Notes under the pieces: model-generated
What the model saw: only the letters and a program-made list of their open reading frames with translations
The model's database searches: none
What the model was told of the DNA's origin: nothing
Made by a program: the position numbers and the translations under genes
Assembly (NCBI RefSeq): GCF_019972155.1
Contig: NZ_BOVL01000059.1
Coordinates: 156,624-220,623, forward strand
Length of the DNA stretch: 64,000 bases
Direction of reading: 5' to 3'
Source: Bradyrhizobium sp. RD5-C2
GTDB lineage: Bacteria; Pseudomonadota; Alphaproteobacteria; Rhizobiales; Xanthobacteraceae
Part shown: piece after piece, positions 1 through 10,333 of the stretch
Layout of the letters: every line of letters starts with the position of its first letter
Position numbering within the stretch: the stretch's first letter is position 1

Positions 1-450
<450 letters not shown>

Positions 451-461
451 GGAAGAAGAAA

Positions 462-1235
462 ATGTATCTCGAGAAATTCAGACTCGGCGGCAAGACCGCC
501 ATCATCACCGGCGCCGGGCAGGGCATCGGACTGGCGTGTGCCGAGGCACTCGCGGAAGCCGGCGCCAAGGTCATCATCGGCGACCGCGACGCCAAGGCGG
601 CCCATGACGCGCAGGCGGAGCTGAAGGCCAAGGGCTTCGACGCCGATATCGCGCTGATGGACGTGACGGATTCCGGCCGCGTCTCGGCAGTCGCCGACGA
701 ACTGGTGCGCAAGTACGGCAAGGTCGACATCCTCGTCAACAATGCCGGCATCGCGCGCAGCGAGACGCCCGCCGAGACCGTGACCGACGAGCATTGGCTC
801 AACGTCATCGACGTCAACCTGAACGGCACCTTCTGGTGCTGCCGCGCGTTCGGCAATCACATGCTGAAGGCGAAGTCCGGCACCATTGTCAATGTCGGCT
901 CGATGTCCGGCTTCATCGTCAACAAGCCGCAGGAGCAGTGCTTCTACAACGCGTCCAAGGCCGCGGTGCATCACTTGACCAAATCGCTCGCCGCCGAATG
1001 GGGCGCGCGTGGGGTCCGCGTCAACGCCGTGGCGCCGACCTATATCGAGACGCCGTTGAACGCCTTCGTGAAGAACAGCCCCCGCATGTACGACGCCTGG
1101 ATCGGTGGAACCCCGATGGCGCGCATGGGGCAGGTCGACGAGATCGCCTCCGTCGTGCTGTTCCTGGCCTCCGGGGCGGCGAGCCTGATGACCGGAAGCA
1201 TCGTTCTGGTCGATGGCGGCTACACTTGCTGGTAG
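462..1235 (+). CDS. SDR-family dehydrogenase, probably polyol/sugar
   Basis: A 257-residue classical short-chain dehydrogenase. The nucleotide-binding glycine motif GAGQGIG is at residues 17-23, NNAG follows near residue 90, and the catalytic set is S149, Y162 and K166 (YNASK). An acidic residue after beta-2 (GDRDA) favours NAD over NADP. It lies 11 bp after a sugar ABC ATPase and 27 bp before an FGGY kinase. The likely job is therefore oxidation of an imported polyol or sugar alcohol to a ketose that the next enzyme phosphorylates. Ribitol, sorbitol or another substrate is equally possible from sequence alone. Family confidence is high, substrate confidence low. Confidence 0.9.
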   Translation: MYLEKFRLGGKTAIITGAGQGIGLACAEALAEAGAKVIIGDRDAKAAHDAQAELKAKGFDADIALMDVTDSGRVSAVADELVRKYGKVDILVNNAGIARSETPAETVTDEHWLNVIDVNLNGTFWCCRAFGNHMLKAKSGTIVNVGSMSGFIVNKPQEQCFYNASKAAVHHLTKSLAAEWGARGVRVNAVAPTYIETPLNAFVKNSPRMYDAWIGGTPMARMGQVDEIASVVLFLASGAASLMTGSIVLVDGGYTCW

Positions 1236-1262
1236 GATCGCGCCGGAAATAGCGGAGCGGCC

Positions 1263-2915
1263 ATGCGGCAAGCCTATATCGGGGTGGACGTCGGGAGCAC
1301 CAGCGCCCGGGCGGGGGTATTCGACGAGGCCGGCAAGCTATTGGGCTCGGCGCGGCATCCGATCCGGGTCTGGCACGAGCCCGGCGATATCGTCGAGCAA
1401 TCGTCCGATGACATCTGGGCCGCCTGCGTGACGTCCGTGCGCAACGCGATGCGGGAGGCGGCGGTCGCCGCCGACTACGTCAAGGGCATCGGGTTTGACG
1501 CGACCTGCTCGCTGGTCGTGCTCGATCGAGCCGGCCGACCGCTCACCGTCAGCCCGTCCGGCGATCCCGCGCGCAATGTGGTGGTCTGGATGGATCACCG
1601 CGCGATGGATGAGACCGAATTCGTCAACGCGACCGGCGACCGCGTGCTGCGTTATGTCGGCGGCGCGATCTCGCCGGAAATGGAGATCCCGAAGATCCTC
1701 TGGCTCAAGCGGCATCTGCCGGCAACCTTCGAGTCCGCCGGGCATTTCTTCGATCTCGCTGACTATCTCTCGTTCCGCGCTACCGGCTCGCTGGCACGCT
1801 CGACCTGCACGGTCACCTGCAAATGGACCTATGTCGCGGGTGAGGGCGGCTGGAGCGAGCCCTTCCTGAACCGGGTCGGGCTCGAGGCGCTCGCCGCCGA
1901 TCGCTTTGCCCGCATCGGCACCGAGATCGTTCCGCCGGGCTCGCCGCTCGGCCGCGGCTTGTCGGAAGGTGCCGCGCGCGATCTTGGCCTTGTGCCGGGA
2001 ACCGCGGTCGGCGCCTCTTTGATCGATGCCCATGCCGGCGGCGTCGGCGCGATCGGCGGCCGCGACGGCTCAGGCACCGATGTCGATGTCTGCCAGCGAC
2101 TGGCCTATATCATGGGAACGTCGGCCTGTATTATGGCGACGACGGTCGATCCTTGCTTCGTGCCCGGGGTCTGGGGCCCGTATTTCGAAGGCATGGTGCC
2201 GGGCTTCTGGCTCAACGAGGGCGGCCAATCGGCGGCCGGTGCCGCGATCGATCATCTGCTCAAATCGCACCCGGCGCATGCCGAGGTTTTGCTGGCTGCG
2301 AAGCACGACGGCGTCGATGTCATCGAGTATCTCGAAAAACGCATCCTGGCGCGCAGCGGCAATGCCGGGGCCGCGGCGCTGCTTGCACGCAACGTTCATG
2401 TCCTGCCGGAATTCCTCGGCAACCGGTCGCCCTATGCCGATCCCGGCTCGCGTGCCGTGATCGCGGGGCTCGATCTCGACACCGACGTGTCGGCGCTGGA
2501 GCGGCTGTTCATCGCCGGCCTGTGCGGGCTGGCCTATGGCCTTGCCGACGTCATCGAGGCGCTGCAGGCCCACGGCGTCAGCGGCAAGACCATCGTGATC
2601 GGCGGCGGCGCGAGCCGCAGCCCCCTGGTGCGCCAGATCATGGCCGACACCACCGGTTACACGGTGGCGCTGCCGCAGACGCAAGAACCCGTCTTGCTCG
2701 GCGCCGCGATGCTGGGCGCGGTCGCCAGTGGTGCGCATAGCTCGATCAATGCGGCGATGGCCGGCATGTCGGCGCTCGGGCGGTTGAGCGAGCCGACCAG
2801 GCTCGAGCTCACCGATTTCCATCGCAAGAAGCGCGGCGTGCACAAGATGCTGCGCCAGCTCGATCGTGACAGCCGCGAGGCGATGAAGCGGGCTCCCGGC
2901 GCGGCGCCGGGTTGA
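1263..2915 (+). CDS. FGGY-family carbohydrate kinase (D-ribulokinase-like)
   Basis: A 550-residue FGGY kinase with the N-terminal phosphate-binding strand GVDVGSTSARAGVFD at residues 7-21. The C-terminal actin-like ATP-binding motif IGGGASRSPLV starts near residue 444. The length and the WMDHRA and LIDAHAGGVG segments resemble the ribulokinase-like branch rather than xylulokinase (about 490 residues). It should phosphorylate a ketopentose made by the upstream dehydrogenase. A PfkB kinase follows after 9 bp, so the two kinases and the dehydrogenase look co-transcribed. Substrate assignment is inference. Confidence 0.9.
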   Translation: MRQAYIGVDVGSTSARAGVFDEAGKLLGSARHPIRVWHEPGDIVEQSSDDIWAACVTSVRNAMREAAVAADYVKGIGFDATCSLVVLDRAGRPLTVSPSGDPARNVVVWMDHRAMDETEFVNATGDRVLRYVGGAISPEMEIPKILWLKRHLPATFESAGHFFDLADYLSFRATGSLARSTCTVTCKWTYVAGEGGWSEPFLNRVGLEALAADRFARIGTEIVPPGSPLGRGLSEGAARDLGLVPGTAVGASLIDAHAGGVGAIGGRDGSGTDVDVCQRLAYIMGTSACIMATTVDPCFVPGVWGPYFEGMVPGFWLNEGGQSAAGAAIDHLLKSHPAHAEVLLAAKHDGVDVIEYLEKRILARSGNAGAAALLARNVHVLPEFLGNRSPYADPGSRAVIAGLDLDTDVSALERLFIAGLCGLAYGLADVIEALQAHGVSGKTIVIGGGASRSPLVRQIMADTTGYTVALPQTQEPVLLGAAMLGAVASGAHSSINAAMAGMSALGRLSEPTRLELTDFHRKKRGVHKMLRQLDRDSREAMKRAPGAAPG

Positions 2916-2924
2916 GGTATTTGC

Positions 2925-3863
2925 ATGCTGCTGAGTTGCGGAGATGCGCTGATTGATTTCCTGCCGTCGCGGACGGCGGACGGACGCGAGGCCCTGACGC
3001 CCGCCGTCGGCGGCTCCTGTCTCAACATCGCAATCGGCAGCGCCCGGCTCGACGTTCCCACCGGCTTTGTCGGCGGCATCTCGACCGACACCTTCGGCCG
3101 CATGATCGCCGATCATGCGGCGGCGTCAGTCGTCGATCTCAGCCGCGCGACACGCAGCGATCGCCAGGCAACGCTGGCCTTTGCGCGCGTCACCGGCACC
3201 GAGACGCAATACGCCTTCTATGACGCCGACACCGCATCGCGGAACTGGGCCTATCGGCGCGAGGCGATTGCGCTTGACGGCATCACATGCCTGCACACCG
3301 GCTCGACCACGCTGGTCCACGTCAAGGGCGCGGCCGAGACGCTGGCCTTCATCGAGGATGCGCGGGCGAAGGTGACAATCTCGCTCGATCCGAATTGCCG
3401 GCCGAACCTCGTCAAGGACAAGAACGCCTATCGTGCGCGCATGCTGGCGTTCTGCGGCAAGGCGGATATCGTCAAGATGTCCGACGTCGACTTCGCCTAT
3501 CTGTTCGGCGACGAGGCCTATGCGGCGAGGGCCGAAGCGCTGCTGTCCGGCGGCGTATCGCTCGTCGTCATCACGCGCGGCAATGATGGCGCCTCTGCCT
3601 GGCATCGCCAGGCCGGACCGATCGAGGTCGCGTCGCCGGTCGTGAATGTCGTGGATACGATCGGCGCTGGCGACAGTTTTCAGGCGGCGCTGCTCGCCGC
3701 ATTGCATCGGCTGGACCGGATCGCGCGGCAGCAACTGCGCGAGATCGGCGCGGCCGAGCTCACACGCGCGCTGTCGTTTGCCTGCCAATGCGCCGCCTTC
3801 ACCTGCACGCGCGCAGGCGCCGATCCGCCGCGGAGCCGGGAGTTGCCTGCGGACACCTGGTAG
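2925..3863 (+). CDS. PfkB-family carbohydrate kinase (fructokinase-like)
   Basis: A 312-residue ribokinase-fold kinase. The PfkB C-terminal signature DTIGAGDSF is present with catalytic base D250, and the N-terminal glycine pair VGGSCLNIAIG marks sugar binding. It ends the polyol operon and is followed by a convergent LysR gene 27 bp away. Substrate could be fructose or another ketose or nucleoside sugar. Two sugar kinases in one operon suggest that the transporter brings in more than one polyol, or that the products of two dehydrogenases are handled here. Confidence 0.9.
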   Translation: MLLSCGDALIDFLPSRTADGREALTPAVGGSCLNIAIGSARLDVPTGFVGGISTDTFGRMIADHAAASVVDLSRATRSDRQATLAFARVTGTETQYAFYDADTASRNWAYRREAIALDGITCLHTGSTTLVHVKGAAETLAFIEDARAKVTISLDPNCRPNLVKDKNAYRARMLAFCGKADIVKMSDVDFAYLFGDEAYAARAEALLSGGVSLVVITRGNDGASAWHRQAGPIEVASPVVNVVDTIGAGDSFQAALLAALHRLDRIARQQLREIGAAELTRALSFACQCAAFTCTRAGADPPRSRELPADTW

Positions 3864-3890
3864 TTGCTCGGCAGCGGCAACGACCGCGCG

Positions 3891-4775
3891 TCACAAATGT
3901 GCAACGACCTTCTCGGCGCCCTTGAGGAAACTTCGGATCAATGGGCTGGCGGAATCGCGCCGCCAGCAGGCCGCGATCTCGATCGTGTCGGCGATGTCGA
4001 CGAAGCGCCGGAACGCGATGCCGGGCGGCGCGCCGAGCTTGGCGCAAGCCGGCAGGATCGCGAGCCCTTCGCCGGCGAGCACGAGGCTGAGCGCCGAGTG
4101 CACGGTCTCGACCCGGCTGACGACCGGCATCACGACCTGATGCCGCCGCAGCATCGCCGATACCGCCGACGAGGTGGGCTCCTCCGGCCGTGGCAAAGCG
4201 ATGAGCGGACGCCCTTGCAATCTGCTGACCGGCACGGCGGAGAGGCGGGCGAGCGGCGAGCGCGCGGGCATCGCCAGCATCAGCGGTTGCGTGCCGATCT
4301 GGGCGACCTGGATTTCCGGGTGATGGATCGCGGGCATGCACAAGGCAACGCTGACGGCGCGGTCGAGCAGCAGCGTCTCGCGGGTGGAAGCGGAAAGCTC
4401 CACGAAATCGAGATCGACGCCGGGCAGCGACCGGCGCAGCTCCGGCACCAGGCGCGGCAGCACCGCGCTCGCCAGCACGAACATGTAGCCGACCGCGAGC
4501 CGGCCGCGTTGTCCGGAGGCGATCGCGCGCGCCGCCTCGATGCCTTCCTCGGCCAGCGCCAGCGCCTCGCTCGCCCGCGACAGCAGAGCGAGGCCGGCCT
4601 CCGTCAAATCCATGCCGCGCGTGCCGCGCCGGAACAGCGGCGCGCCGAGCTCGGCCTCGAGCTTGCGGATCTGCACCGACAGCGGCGGTTGGGCCATCCG
4701 GAGCCGCTCGGCAGCCTTGCCGACGCTGCGCTCTTCAGCCACGGCAACGAAGTAACGAAGCCGACGCAAATCCAT
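3891..4775 (-). CDS. LysR-family transcriptional regulator
   Basis: A 294-residue LTTR. The winged HTH is at residues 1-60 (MDLRRLRYFVAVAEERSVG, then AAERLRMAQPPLSVQIRKLE), with a periplasmic-binding-like effector domain from about residue 90. The start at 4775 is chosen because it gives the family-standard MDLRRLRYF; an extended frame to 4808 adds 11 unrelated residues. It is transcribed away from the amidase and ABC operon across a 125 bp gap, the usual LTTR arrangement. It is therefore the best candidate regulator of that operon, with an unknown inducer. Confidence 0.9.
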   Translation of the reverse strand: MDLRRLRYFVAVAEERSVGKAAERLRMAQPPLSVQIRKLEAELGAPLFRRGTRGMDLTEAGLALLSRASEALALAEEGIEAARAIASGQRGRLAVGYMFVLASAVLPRLVPELRRSLPGVDLDFVELSASTRETLLLDRAVSVALCMPAIHHPEIQVAQIGTQPLMLAMPARSPLARLSAVPVSRLQGRPLIALPRPEEPTSSAVSAMLRRHQVVMPVVSRVETVHSALSLVLAGEGLAILPACAKLGAPPGIAFRRFVDIADTIEIAACWRRDSASPLIRSFLKGAEKVVAHL

Positions 4776-4900
4776 AGGCATACCGAAAACGTATGGGTTG
4801 GCCTTCAAATTCGTATTGGACGCCGAGTTAACATGGGAGGCATTCTGGCTGTCAATGCGGTCGAACGTGCCGTCCGGCCCTCTGGAGAGCGTGTTTGGGG

Positions 4901-6328
4901 ATGAGTGGAGATCCGTGTCTTCTGCCGGCGACCGAATTGCGCGCGCGCATCGCCGCTAGGGAAATCTCTCCCGTCGAGCTCACCGCCGCGGTGCTCGCCC
5001 GCGCCGAGCGGCTGCAGGGCGAGCTGAACTGCTTCATCACGCTGTGCGCCGACGAGGCGATGGCGCAGGCGAAGGCCGCGGAGCGGCAGGTCATGGCCGG
5101 CGAGCCGCTCGGCCTGCTGCACGGCATCCCGTTCACCGTGAAGGACATCGTCAGCACCAAAGGCGTGCGCACGACCTTCGGCGCGGTGCCTTACCGGAAC
5201 AATGTGCCGAACCATGATGCCGTGGCGGTGGCCCGGCTCCGTGCGCAGGGCGGAATATTGCTCGGCAAGACCACGACGCCGGAGTTCGGCAGCAAGTGCC
5301 TGACCGACTCGCCGCTGTTCGGCCGCACCCGCAATGCCTGGAGTGCCGAGCGGACGAGCGGCGGCTCCAGCGGCGGCGCGGCGGTGGCGGTCGCGAGCGG
5401 GATCGCGCCGCTGGCGGTTGCGACGGACGGCGGCGGCTCGACCCGGATTCCCGCCGCCTGCAACGGCGTGGTCGGGATCAAGCAGAGCAACGGCGTGATC
5501 CCGCACAGCCAGGTGCAGGACGCCTTCGGCAACCAAACCTATGTCACGCCGACCACGCGCACGGTCGCCGACACCGCGCTGATGATGCAGGCGATGGCCG
5601 GCGAGGATCCGTCAGATCCGTGGTCGATCGGCGTGCCGGTGCCTGATTATCTCGATCGCGCGGCGCCGTGTGGTGATCTCAGGGGCAGGCGAGTGCTGTA
5701 CTGCCTGTCGCCCCCTGGCCGCCCGGTGACATCAGATGTCGCCGCAAACTTCAAGGCGAGCCTCGACCGGCTGGCCGGCCTCGGCGCCGAACTCGAGGAG
5801 TTCTCCGGCGACGGCTTCGACATCGAGCCGATCTGGCGCGCCATCAATCACACCGTCTGGCGCACCCGCTTCGAGAAGCTGGCGGCCGATCATCCCGATG
5901 ACCTCAGCCCGACCTTCCTGAAGCAGCTCGCGCTGGCCGCGAAGGTGAGCGGCGTCGAGTACCAGCAGGCGATGTTCGACCGCACCGCGCTGTTCCGCCG
6001 GGTGCAGGCGCTGTTCGCGCGCGGCGATCTATTGGCGATGCCGACAGTGACCCGCACGGCGCTGCCGATCGACCAGGATCTGTTCGGCAGCATCGACATC
6101 GACGGCCAGAGCTTCGACAGCGTGCGGCCGCACTGGTTTCCCTGGACCATGCTGTTCAACATGACTGGACATCCCGCAGTCAGCATCCCCTCCGGCTTCG
6201 GCCGCGACGGCCTGCCGATCGGCCTGCATCTGGTCGGTCGCTTCCGGGCCGATGCGGAACTGCTGCGCGTCGCGGCGCTGTTCGAGCAAGCGAGCGATCT
6301 GCTCGGCCGTTGGCCGGCGCTGACATGA
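4901..6328 (+). CDS. Amidase-signature family amidase
   Basis: A 475-residue amidase. The Ser-cisSer-Lys triad can be placed as K81 (FTVKDIV), S156 (SGGSSGG) and S180 (TDGGGSTRIP). The 75- and 24-residue spacings are the ones known for this family. It hydrolyses a linear amide to acid plus ammonia and probably acts in the cytoplasm, as no signal peptide is seen. ATG 4901 is preferred over an in-frame TTG at 4895. It is followed after 79 bp by a Dpp-type importer, suggesting that the imported peptide or amide is cut by this enzyme. Confidence 0.92.
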   Translation: MSGDPCLLPATELRARIAAREISPVELTAAVLARAERLQGELNCFITLCADEAMAQAKAAERQVMAGEPLGLLHGIPFTVKDIVSTKGVRTTFGAVPYRNNVPNHDAVAVARLRAQGGILLGKTTTPEFGSKCLTDSPLFGRTRNAWSAERTSGGSSGGAAVAVASGIAPLAVATDGGGSTRIPAACNGVVGIKQSNGVIPHSQVQDAFGNQTYVTPTTRTVADTALMMQAMAGEDPSDPWSIGVPVPDYLDRAAPCGDLRGRRVLYCLSPPGRPVTSDVAANFKASLDRLAGLGAELEEFSGDGFDIEPIWRAINHTVWRTRFEKLAADHPDDLSPTFLKQLALAAKVSGVEYQQAMFDRTALFRRVQALFARGDLLAMPTVTRTALPIDQDLFGSIDIDGQSFDSVRPHWFPWTMLFNMTGHPAVSIPSGFGRDGLPIGLHLVGRFRADAELLRVAALFEQASDLLGRWPALT

Positions 6329-6407
6329 TGAATGGCGCGGCGAAGGGCTTGCATTCGTCCGCGAACATGTTGAAACCTGCGGCCTGTTCCCAATCCTTCG
6401 GGCGGGC

Positions 6408-7358
6408 ATGAGCGTATTCTTCCTGCGGCGGATCCTGACCCTGGTGGCGACGCTGTTCGCGGCCTCGGTGATCATTTTCCTGGTGCTCGACGCGCTGCCG
6501 GGCAATGCGGCGCAGATGCTGATGGGCGCCGACGCCTCGCCCGATGCGGTGCGCGCGCTCACCGTCAAGCTCGGCCTCGACCAGCCGCTCACCGTTCGCT
6601 ATCTGCTCTGGATCAAGGGCATGGCGGTCGGCGATCTCGGCAACAGCTATGTCTACGGCACGCCGGTGGCCGGCCTGATCGCGGAGCGGCTGGTGCTGAC
6701 GATCCCGCTCGCGATCATGTCGATGCTGATCACGGTGGTGCTGGCGCTCGCCGCCGGCATCTACACCGCGGCCAATCACAACAAGATCGGCGATGTCGGC
6801 GTGATGTCGCTGACTCAGATCGGCATCGCGCTGCCGAATTTCTGGTTCGCGATCCTCCTTATCCTGCTGTTCTCGGTGAAGCTGCAATTGCTGTCCGCCG
6901 GCGGATTTGCCGGCTGGGATGACGGCGTCTGGGCTGGAATCAAGTCGCTGCTGCTGCCCGCGATCTCGCTCGCCGTGGTGCAGGCCGCGATCCTCGCCCG
7001 CGTGACCCGCTCCGCCGTACTGGAGGTGCTGCGCGAGGATTTCGTCCGCACAGCGCGCGCCAAGGGGCTTGGCAAGCGCGAGGTGCTGTGGCGCCATGTG
7101 CTGCGCAACGCCATGATCCCGGTCATGACGGTCATGGGCCTGCAATTCGCCAATCTCCTGGCCGGCACCATCGTGATCGAGAACGTGTTCTATCTGCCGG
7201 GCCTCGGCCGGCTGATCTTCCAGTCGATCGCCAACCGCGACCTGGTCGTGGTGCGCAACTGCGTGATGCTGCTGGCCGCAATGGTCGTGACAGTCAATTT
7301 CGTGGTCGATGTGCTCTATGCCTTCATCGATCCGCGCATCAAGGTCGCAAACCTGTGA
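6408..7358 (+). CDS. Dpp/Opp-type ABC transporter permease (DppB-like)
   Basis: A 316-residue inner-membrane permease with the N-terminal hydrophobic helix and DALPGNAA segment of the DppB class. Several transmembrane helices follow, and the cytoplasmic EAA loop contains RTARAKGLGKREVLWRHVL (about residues 208-226) for docking to the ATPases. The stop overlaps the next permease start by 4 bp (GTGA), indicating translational coupling. It forms a heterodimeric channel with the following gene. Confidence 0.93.
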   Translation: MSVFFLRRILTLVATLFAASVIIFLVLDALPGNAAQMLMGADASPDAVRALTVKLGLDQPLTVRYLLWIKGMAVGDLGNSYVYGTPVAGLIAERLVLTIPLAIMSMLITVVLALAAGIYTAANHNKIGDVGVMSLTQIGIALPNFWFAILLILLFSVKLQLLSAGGFAGWDDGVWAGIKSLLLPAISLAVVQAAILARVTRSAVLEVLREDFVRTARAKGLGKREVLWRHVLRNAMIPVMTVMGLQFANLLAGTIVIENVFYLPGLGRLIFQSIANRDLVVVRNCVMLLAAMVVTVNFVVDVLYAFIDPRIKVANL

Positions 7359-8251
7359 GCGCGCCGCTGACCGCATCAGCCGGCACGGCGGCGATCGCCC
7401 CGGGGGTGAGGCCTGCGACCGGCTTCTGGCGCCGCGCGCTGCGTCATCGCAGCTTCGTCCTCGGCGCGGTGCTCAGCCTCGTTGTGCTCGTCGCGGCGCT
7501 GCTGTCGCTGGTCTGGACGCCGTGGTCGGCCTACGACATCGACGTCGCATCGAAGCTGCATCCGCCGTCGGCGGCGCATTGGCTCGGTACCGACGTGCTC
7601 GGCCGCGACATCGTCTCGCTGCTTTTGGTCGGCGCGCGCTCTACCATCATGGTCGGCGTCATCGCGGTGGGCATCGGCCTGACCTTCGGCGTCGGCCTCG
7701 GCCTGATCGCGGCGGCCCGCAAGGGCTGGACCGAGGAGCTCATCATGCGGATGAGCGACTTCACCTTCGCTTTCCCGGCCGTGCTGTCGGCCATCATGCT
7801 GGCCGCGGTCGCGGGCCCCGGCATGGTGACGTCGATCACCGCGATCGGCATCTTCCAGATCCCGACCTTCGTCCGCGTCACCCGCGGCTCGGCCAATGCG
7901 ATCTGGGCCCGCGAATTCGTGCTGGCCGCGCGCGCCGCGGGAAAGGGCTCGTTCCGTATCACGATCGAGCACGTGCTGCCGAACATCCTGTCGATCCTGA
8001 TCGTGCAGGCGACGATCCAGTTCGCGCTGGCGATCCTCGCCGAGGCCGCGCTGTCCTATCTCGGGCTCGGCACCCAGCCGCCGCAGCCGTCCTGGGGCCG
8101 CATGCTCAACGACGCGCAGACCCTGCTGTTCCAGTCGCCGATGCTCGCGGTCTATCCCGGCGTTGCGATCGCGATCGCGGTGCTCGGGCTCAATTTGCTC
8201 GGTGACGGCTTGCGCGATCTGCTCGATCCCCGTCTGGCGCGGGAGCGTTGA
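7355..8251 (+). CDS. Dpp/Opp-type ABC transporter permease (DppC-like)
   Basis: A 298-residue permease. The GTG at 7355 overlaps the upstream stop by 4 bp and gives the normal DppC-type length; a longer open frame from 7088 would lie inside dppB. Visible features are one N-terminal helix (RHRSFVLGAVLSLVVLVAAL), the HWLGTDVLGRDI motif typical of DppC and NikC, and an EAA loop (FVLAARAAGKGSFRITIEHV). It pairs with the preceding permease. Confidence 0.92.
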   Translation: MSAPLTASAGTAAIAPGVRPATGFWRRALRHRSFVLGAVLSLVVLVAALLSLVWTPWSAYDIDVASKLHPPSAAHWLGTDVLGRDIVSLLLVGARSTIMVGVIAVGIGLTFGVGLGLIAAARKGWTEELIMRMSDFTFAFPAVLSAIMLAAVAGPGMVTSITAIGIFQIPTFVRVTRGSANAIWAREFVLAARAAGKGSFRITIEHVLPNILSILIVQATIQFALAILAEAALSYLGLGTQPPQPSWGRMLNDAQTLLFQSPMLAVYPGVAIAIAVLGLNLLGDGLRDLLDPRLARER

Positions 8252-8253
8252 GC

Positions 8254-9252
8254 ATGAGTGACGCGCCGCTGATCGAGGTGAAGGACCTGGGCGTCCGGCT
8301 CAACACCAGCCGCGGCCCGGCACAGGCGGTCCGCGGCATCAGCTTCGCGCTTCGCCGCGGCGAGACGCTCGGGCTGGTCGGCGAGTCCGGTTGCGGCAAG
8401 TCGGTCACGGCGCTGGCCCTGATGGGGCTGCTGCCCGACAGCGCCGTGATCAGCGGCAGCATCCGGCTCGATGGTGCGGAGCTGGTCGGACTGCCGGATG
8501 CGGCCTATTGCAAGCTGCGCGGCAACCGCATCAGCATGATTTTCCAGGAGCCGATGACCGCGCTCAACCCGATGCACACGATCGGGCACCAAGTCGCCGA
8601 GCCGCTGCGGCGTCACACCGGCATCTCGGCAACGGAGGCGCGCGGCGAAGCCATCGCCTTGCTCGATCGCGTCGGCCTGCCGGATGCGGCAAAGCGGGTC
8701 GATGCCTATCCGCACCAGTTTTCCGGCGGCCAGCGCCAGCGCATCACGATCGCGATGGCGCTGGCCTGCCAGCCGGATGTGCTGATCGCCGACGAGCCGA
8801 CCACGGCACTCGACGTCACGATCCAGGGCCAGATCCTCGATCTGATCGCCGATCTCGTCGCGGAGCGCGGCATGTCGATGATCCTGATCTCGCACGATCT
8901 CGGCGTGATTGCCGAGAATGTCGAGCGCATGATGGTGATGTATGGCGGCACCGTCGTCGAAAGCGGCGAAACTAATGCCGTGTTCACGCGGATGGGCCAT
9001 CCTTATACGCAGGGCCTGTTCCGCGCCCGGCCGCGGCTCGGCGCGCGCAAGGGGACGCGGCTCACCACCATCGCCGGCACCGTGCCGGAGCTGGCCGACC
9101 TGCCCGCGGGCTGCACCTTCGCCGACCGCTGCGGGATCGTCGAGGCGCGTTGCCGCGCGGCGCTGCCGGCTGTGGTCGATGTCGGCGGAAGGCATGGCGT
9201 GCGCTGCATCAGGACCGACGTCTCGATGTCCGCCGGGGGCGTCGGCGCATGA
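8254..9252 (+). CDS. Dpp/Opp-type ABC ATPase (DppD-like)
   Basis: A 332-residue ATPase with Walker A GESGCGKS (residues 43-50), signature FSGGQRQRI, Walker B DVLIADEPT and H-loop LISHDL. A C-terminal oligopeptide-transporter extension has a Cys-rich tail (CTFADRCGIVEARC) of the kind that binds Fe-S in DppD-type proteins. ATG 8254 follows the permease stop by 2 bp; an in-frame TTG at 8248 would overlap it. It energises import together with the next gene. Confidence 0.92.
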   Translation: MSDAPLIEVKDLGVRLNTSRGPAQAVRGISFALRRGETLGLVGESGCGKSVTALALMGLLPDSAVISGSIRLDGAELVGLPDAAYCKLRGNRISMIFQEPMTALNPMHTIGHQVAEPLRRHTGISATEARGEAIALLDRVGLPDAAKRVDAYPHQFSGGQRQRITIAMALACQPDVLIADEPTTALDVTIQGQILDLIADLVAERGMSMILISHDLGVIAENVERMMVMYGGTVVESGETNAVFTRMGHPYTQGLFRARPRLGARKGTRLTTIAGTVPELADLPAGCTFADRCGIVEARCRAALPAVVDVGGRHGVRCIRTDVSMSAGGVGA

Positions 9253-10277
9253 CGGTACTGGAACAGCCATCATCCGCAACGCCGTTGCTCGAGGTGAAGG
9301 ACCTCGCACAGCGTTACACCCTGCCGCGTGAAAGCCTGTTCAAGCCCGCAGCGCAGGTGCACGCGCTCAATGGCGTCACGGCGCAAGTCATGCCGGGCAA
9401 GAGCCTCGGCGTCGTCGGCGAATCCGGGTCGGGCAAGTCGACCTTTGCGCGGCTGGTGATGGCGCTGGAGCGGCCGACCTCGGGCACGGTGGCTCTGCTG
9501 GGCCGCGACCTCAATCGGATGGCGCCGGACGAGCTGCGCCGCGCGCGCCGCGATTTCCAGATGGTGTTCCAGGATCCCTACGGTTCGCTCGATCCGCGCC
9601 AGACCATCGCGCGCATCGTGGCCGAGCCGCTGACTGCGCTCGGGCGCATGGATCGCGCTGGTCTGCGCGAGCGTGTCGCTGCGGTGCTGCGGCAGGTCGG
9701 GCTGCGCGATGCCGACATGGACAAGTTCCCGCACGAATTCTCGGGCGGCCAGCGCCAGCGCATCGCGATCGCGCGCGCGCTGATCACCCAGCCGAAGCTG
9801 ATCGTCGCCGACGAGCCGGTCTCGGCGCTCGACGTGTCGGTGCAGGCGCAGGTGCTCAATCTGATGCAGGATCTGCAGGATGAATTCGGCTTGAGCTACA
9901 TCCTGATCAGCCATGATCTCGCCGTGGTCGATCTGCTTTGCGACGAGATCGCAGTGATGTATCTCGGGCGGATCGTCGAGCAGGGCCGGCCCGCCGATCT
10001 GTTCGCCCACAGCGCCCATCCCTATACGCGCGCGCTGCTGGATGCGGTTCCGCGCGCCCGGGCAGGTGGCGTCCGGCGCCGCCGCGGCGCGCAGGCGATC
10101 GGCTCGCAGGCGTCCGCTGTGACCGGCTGTCCCTACGCGCCGCGCTGCCCTCTCGCCGACCAGCATTGTCGCGAGACCGCGCCTGCGCTACGCAACCTCG
10201 GAGACGCCCATATGGCGGCCTGCCATCACGCCGAAGCCGTGATGGCGCTGCCGCCGGTGGTCGCGGAGGCCGGTTAG
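9249..10277 (+). CDS. Dpp/Opp-type ABC ATPase (DppF-like)
   Basis: A 342-residue ATPase. ATG 9249 overlaps the previous stop as ATGA; the longer upstream frame is the shadow of dppD. Walker A is GESGSGKST around residue 57-65, signature FSGGQRQRIAIARAL, Walker B KLIVADEPVSALD, and the C-terminal tail has CPYAPRCPLADQHC. It is the second nucleotide-binding subunit of the importer encoded at 6408-11824. Confidence 0.92.
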   Translation: MTVLEQPSSATPLLEVKDLAQRYTLPRESLFKPAAQVHALNGVTAQVMPGKSLGVVGESGSGKSTFARLVMALERPTSGTVALLGRDLNRMAPDELRRARRDFQMVFQDPYGSLDPRQTIARIVAEPLTALGRMDRAGLRERVAAVLRQVGLRDADMDKFPHEFSGGQRQRIAIARALITQPKLIVADEPVSALDVSVQAQVLNLMQDLQDEFGLSYILISHDLAVVDLLCDEIAVMYLGRIVEQGRPADLFAHSAHPYTRALLDAVPRARAGGVRRRRGAQAIGSQASAVTGCPYAPRCPLADQHCRETAPALRNLGDAHMAACHHAEAVMALPPVVAEAG

Positions 10278-10333
10278 TCTATTGTGCGGGACCAGCCCAG
10301 GCTGATGAAAGAGCACGTCCGGGGAGCAGACCA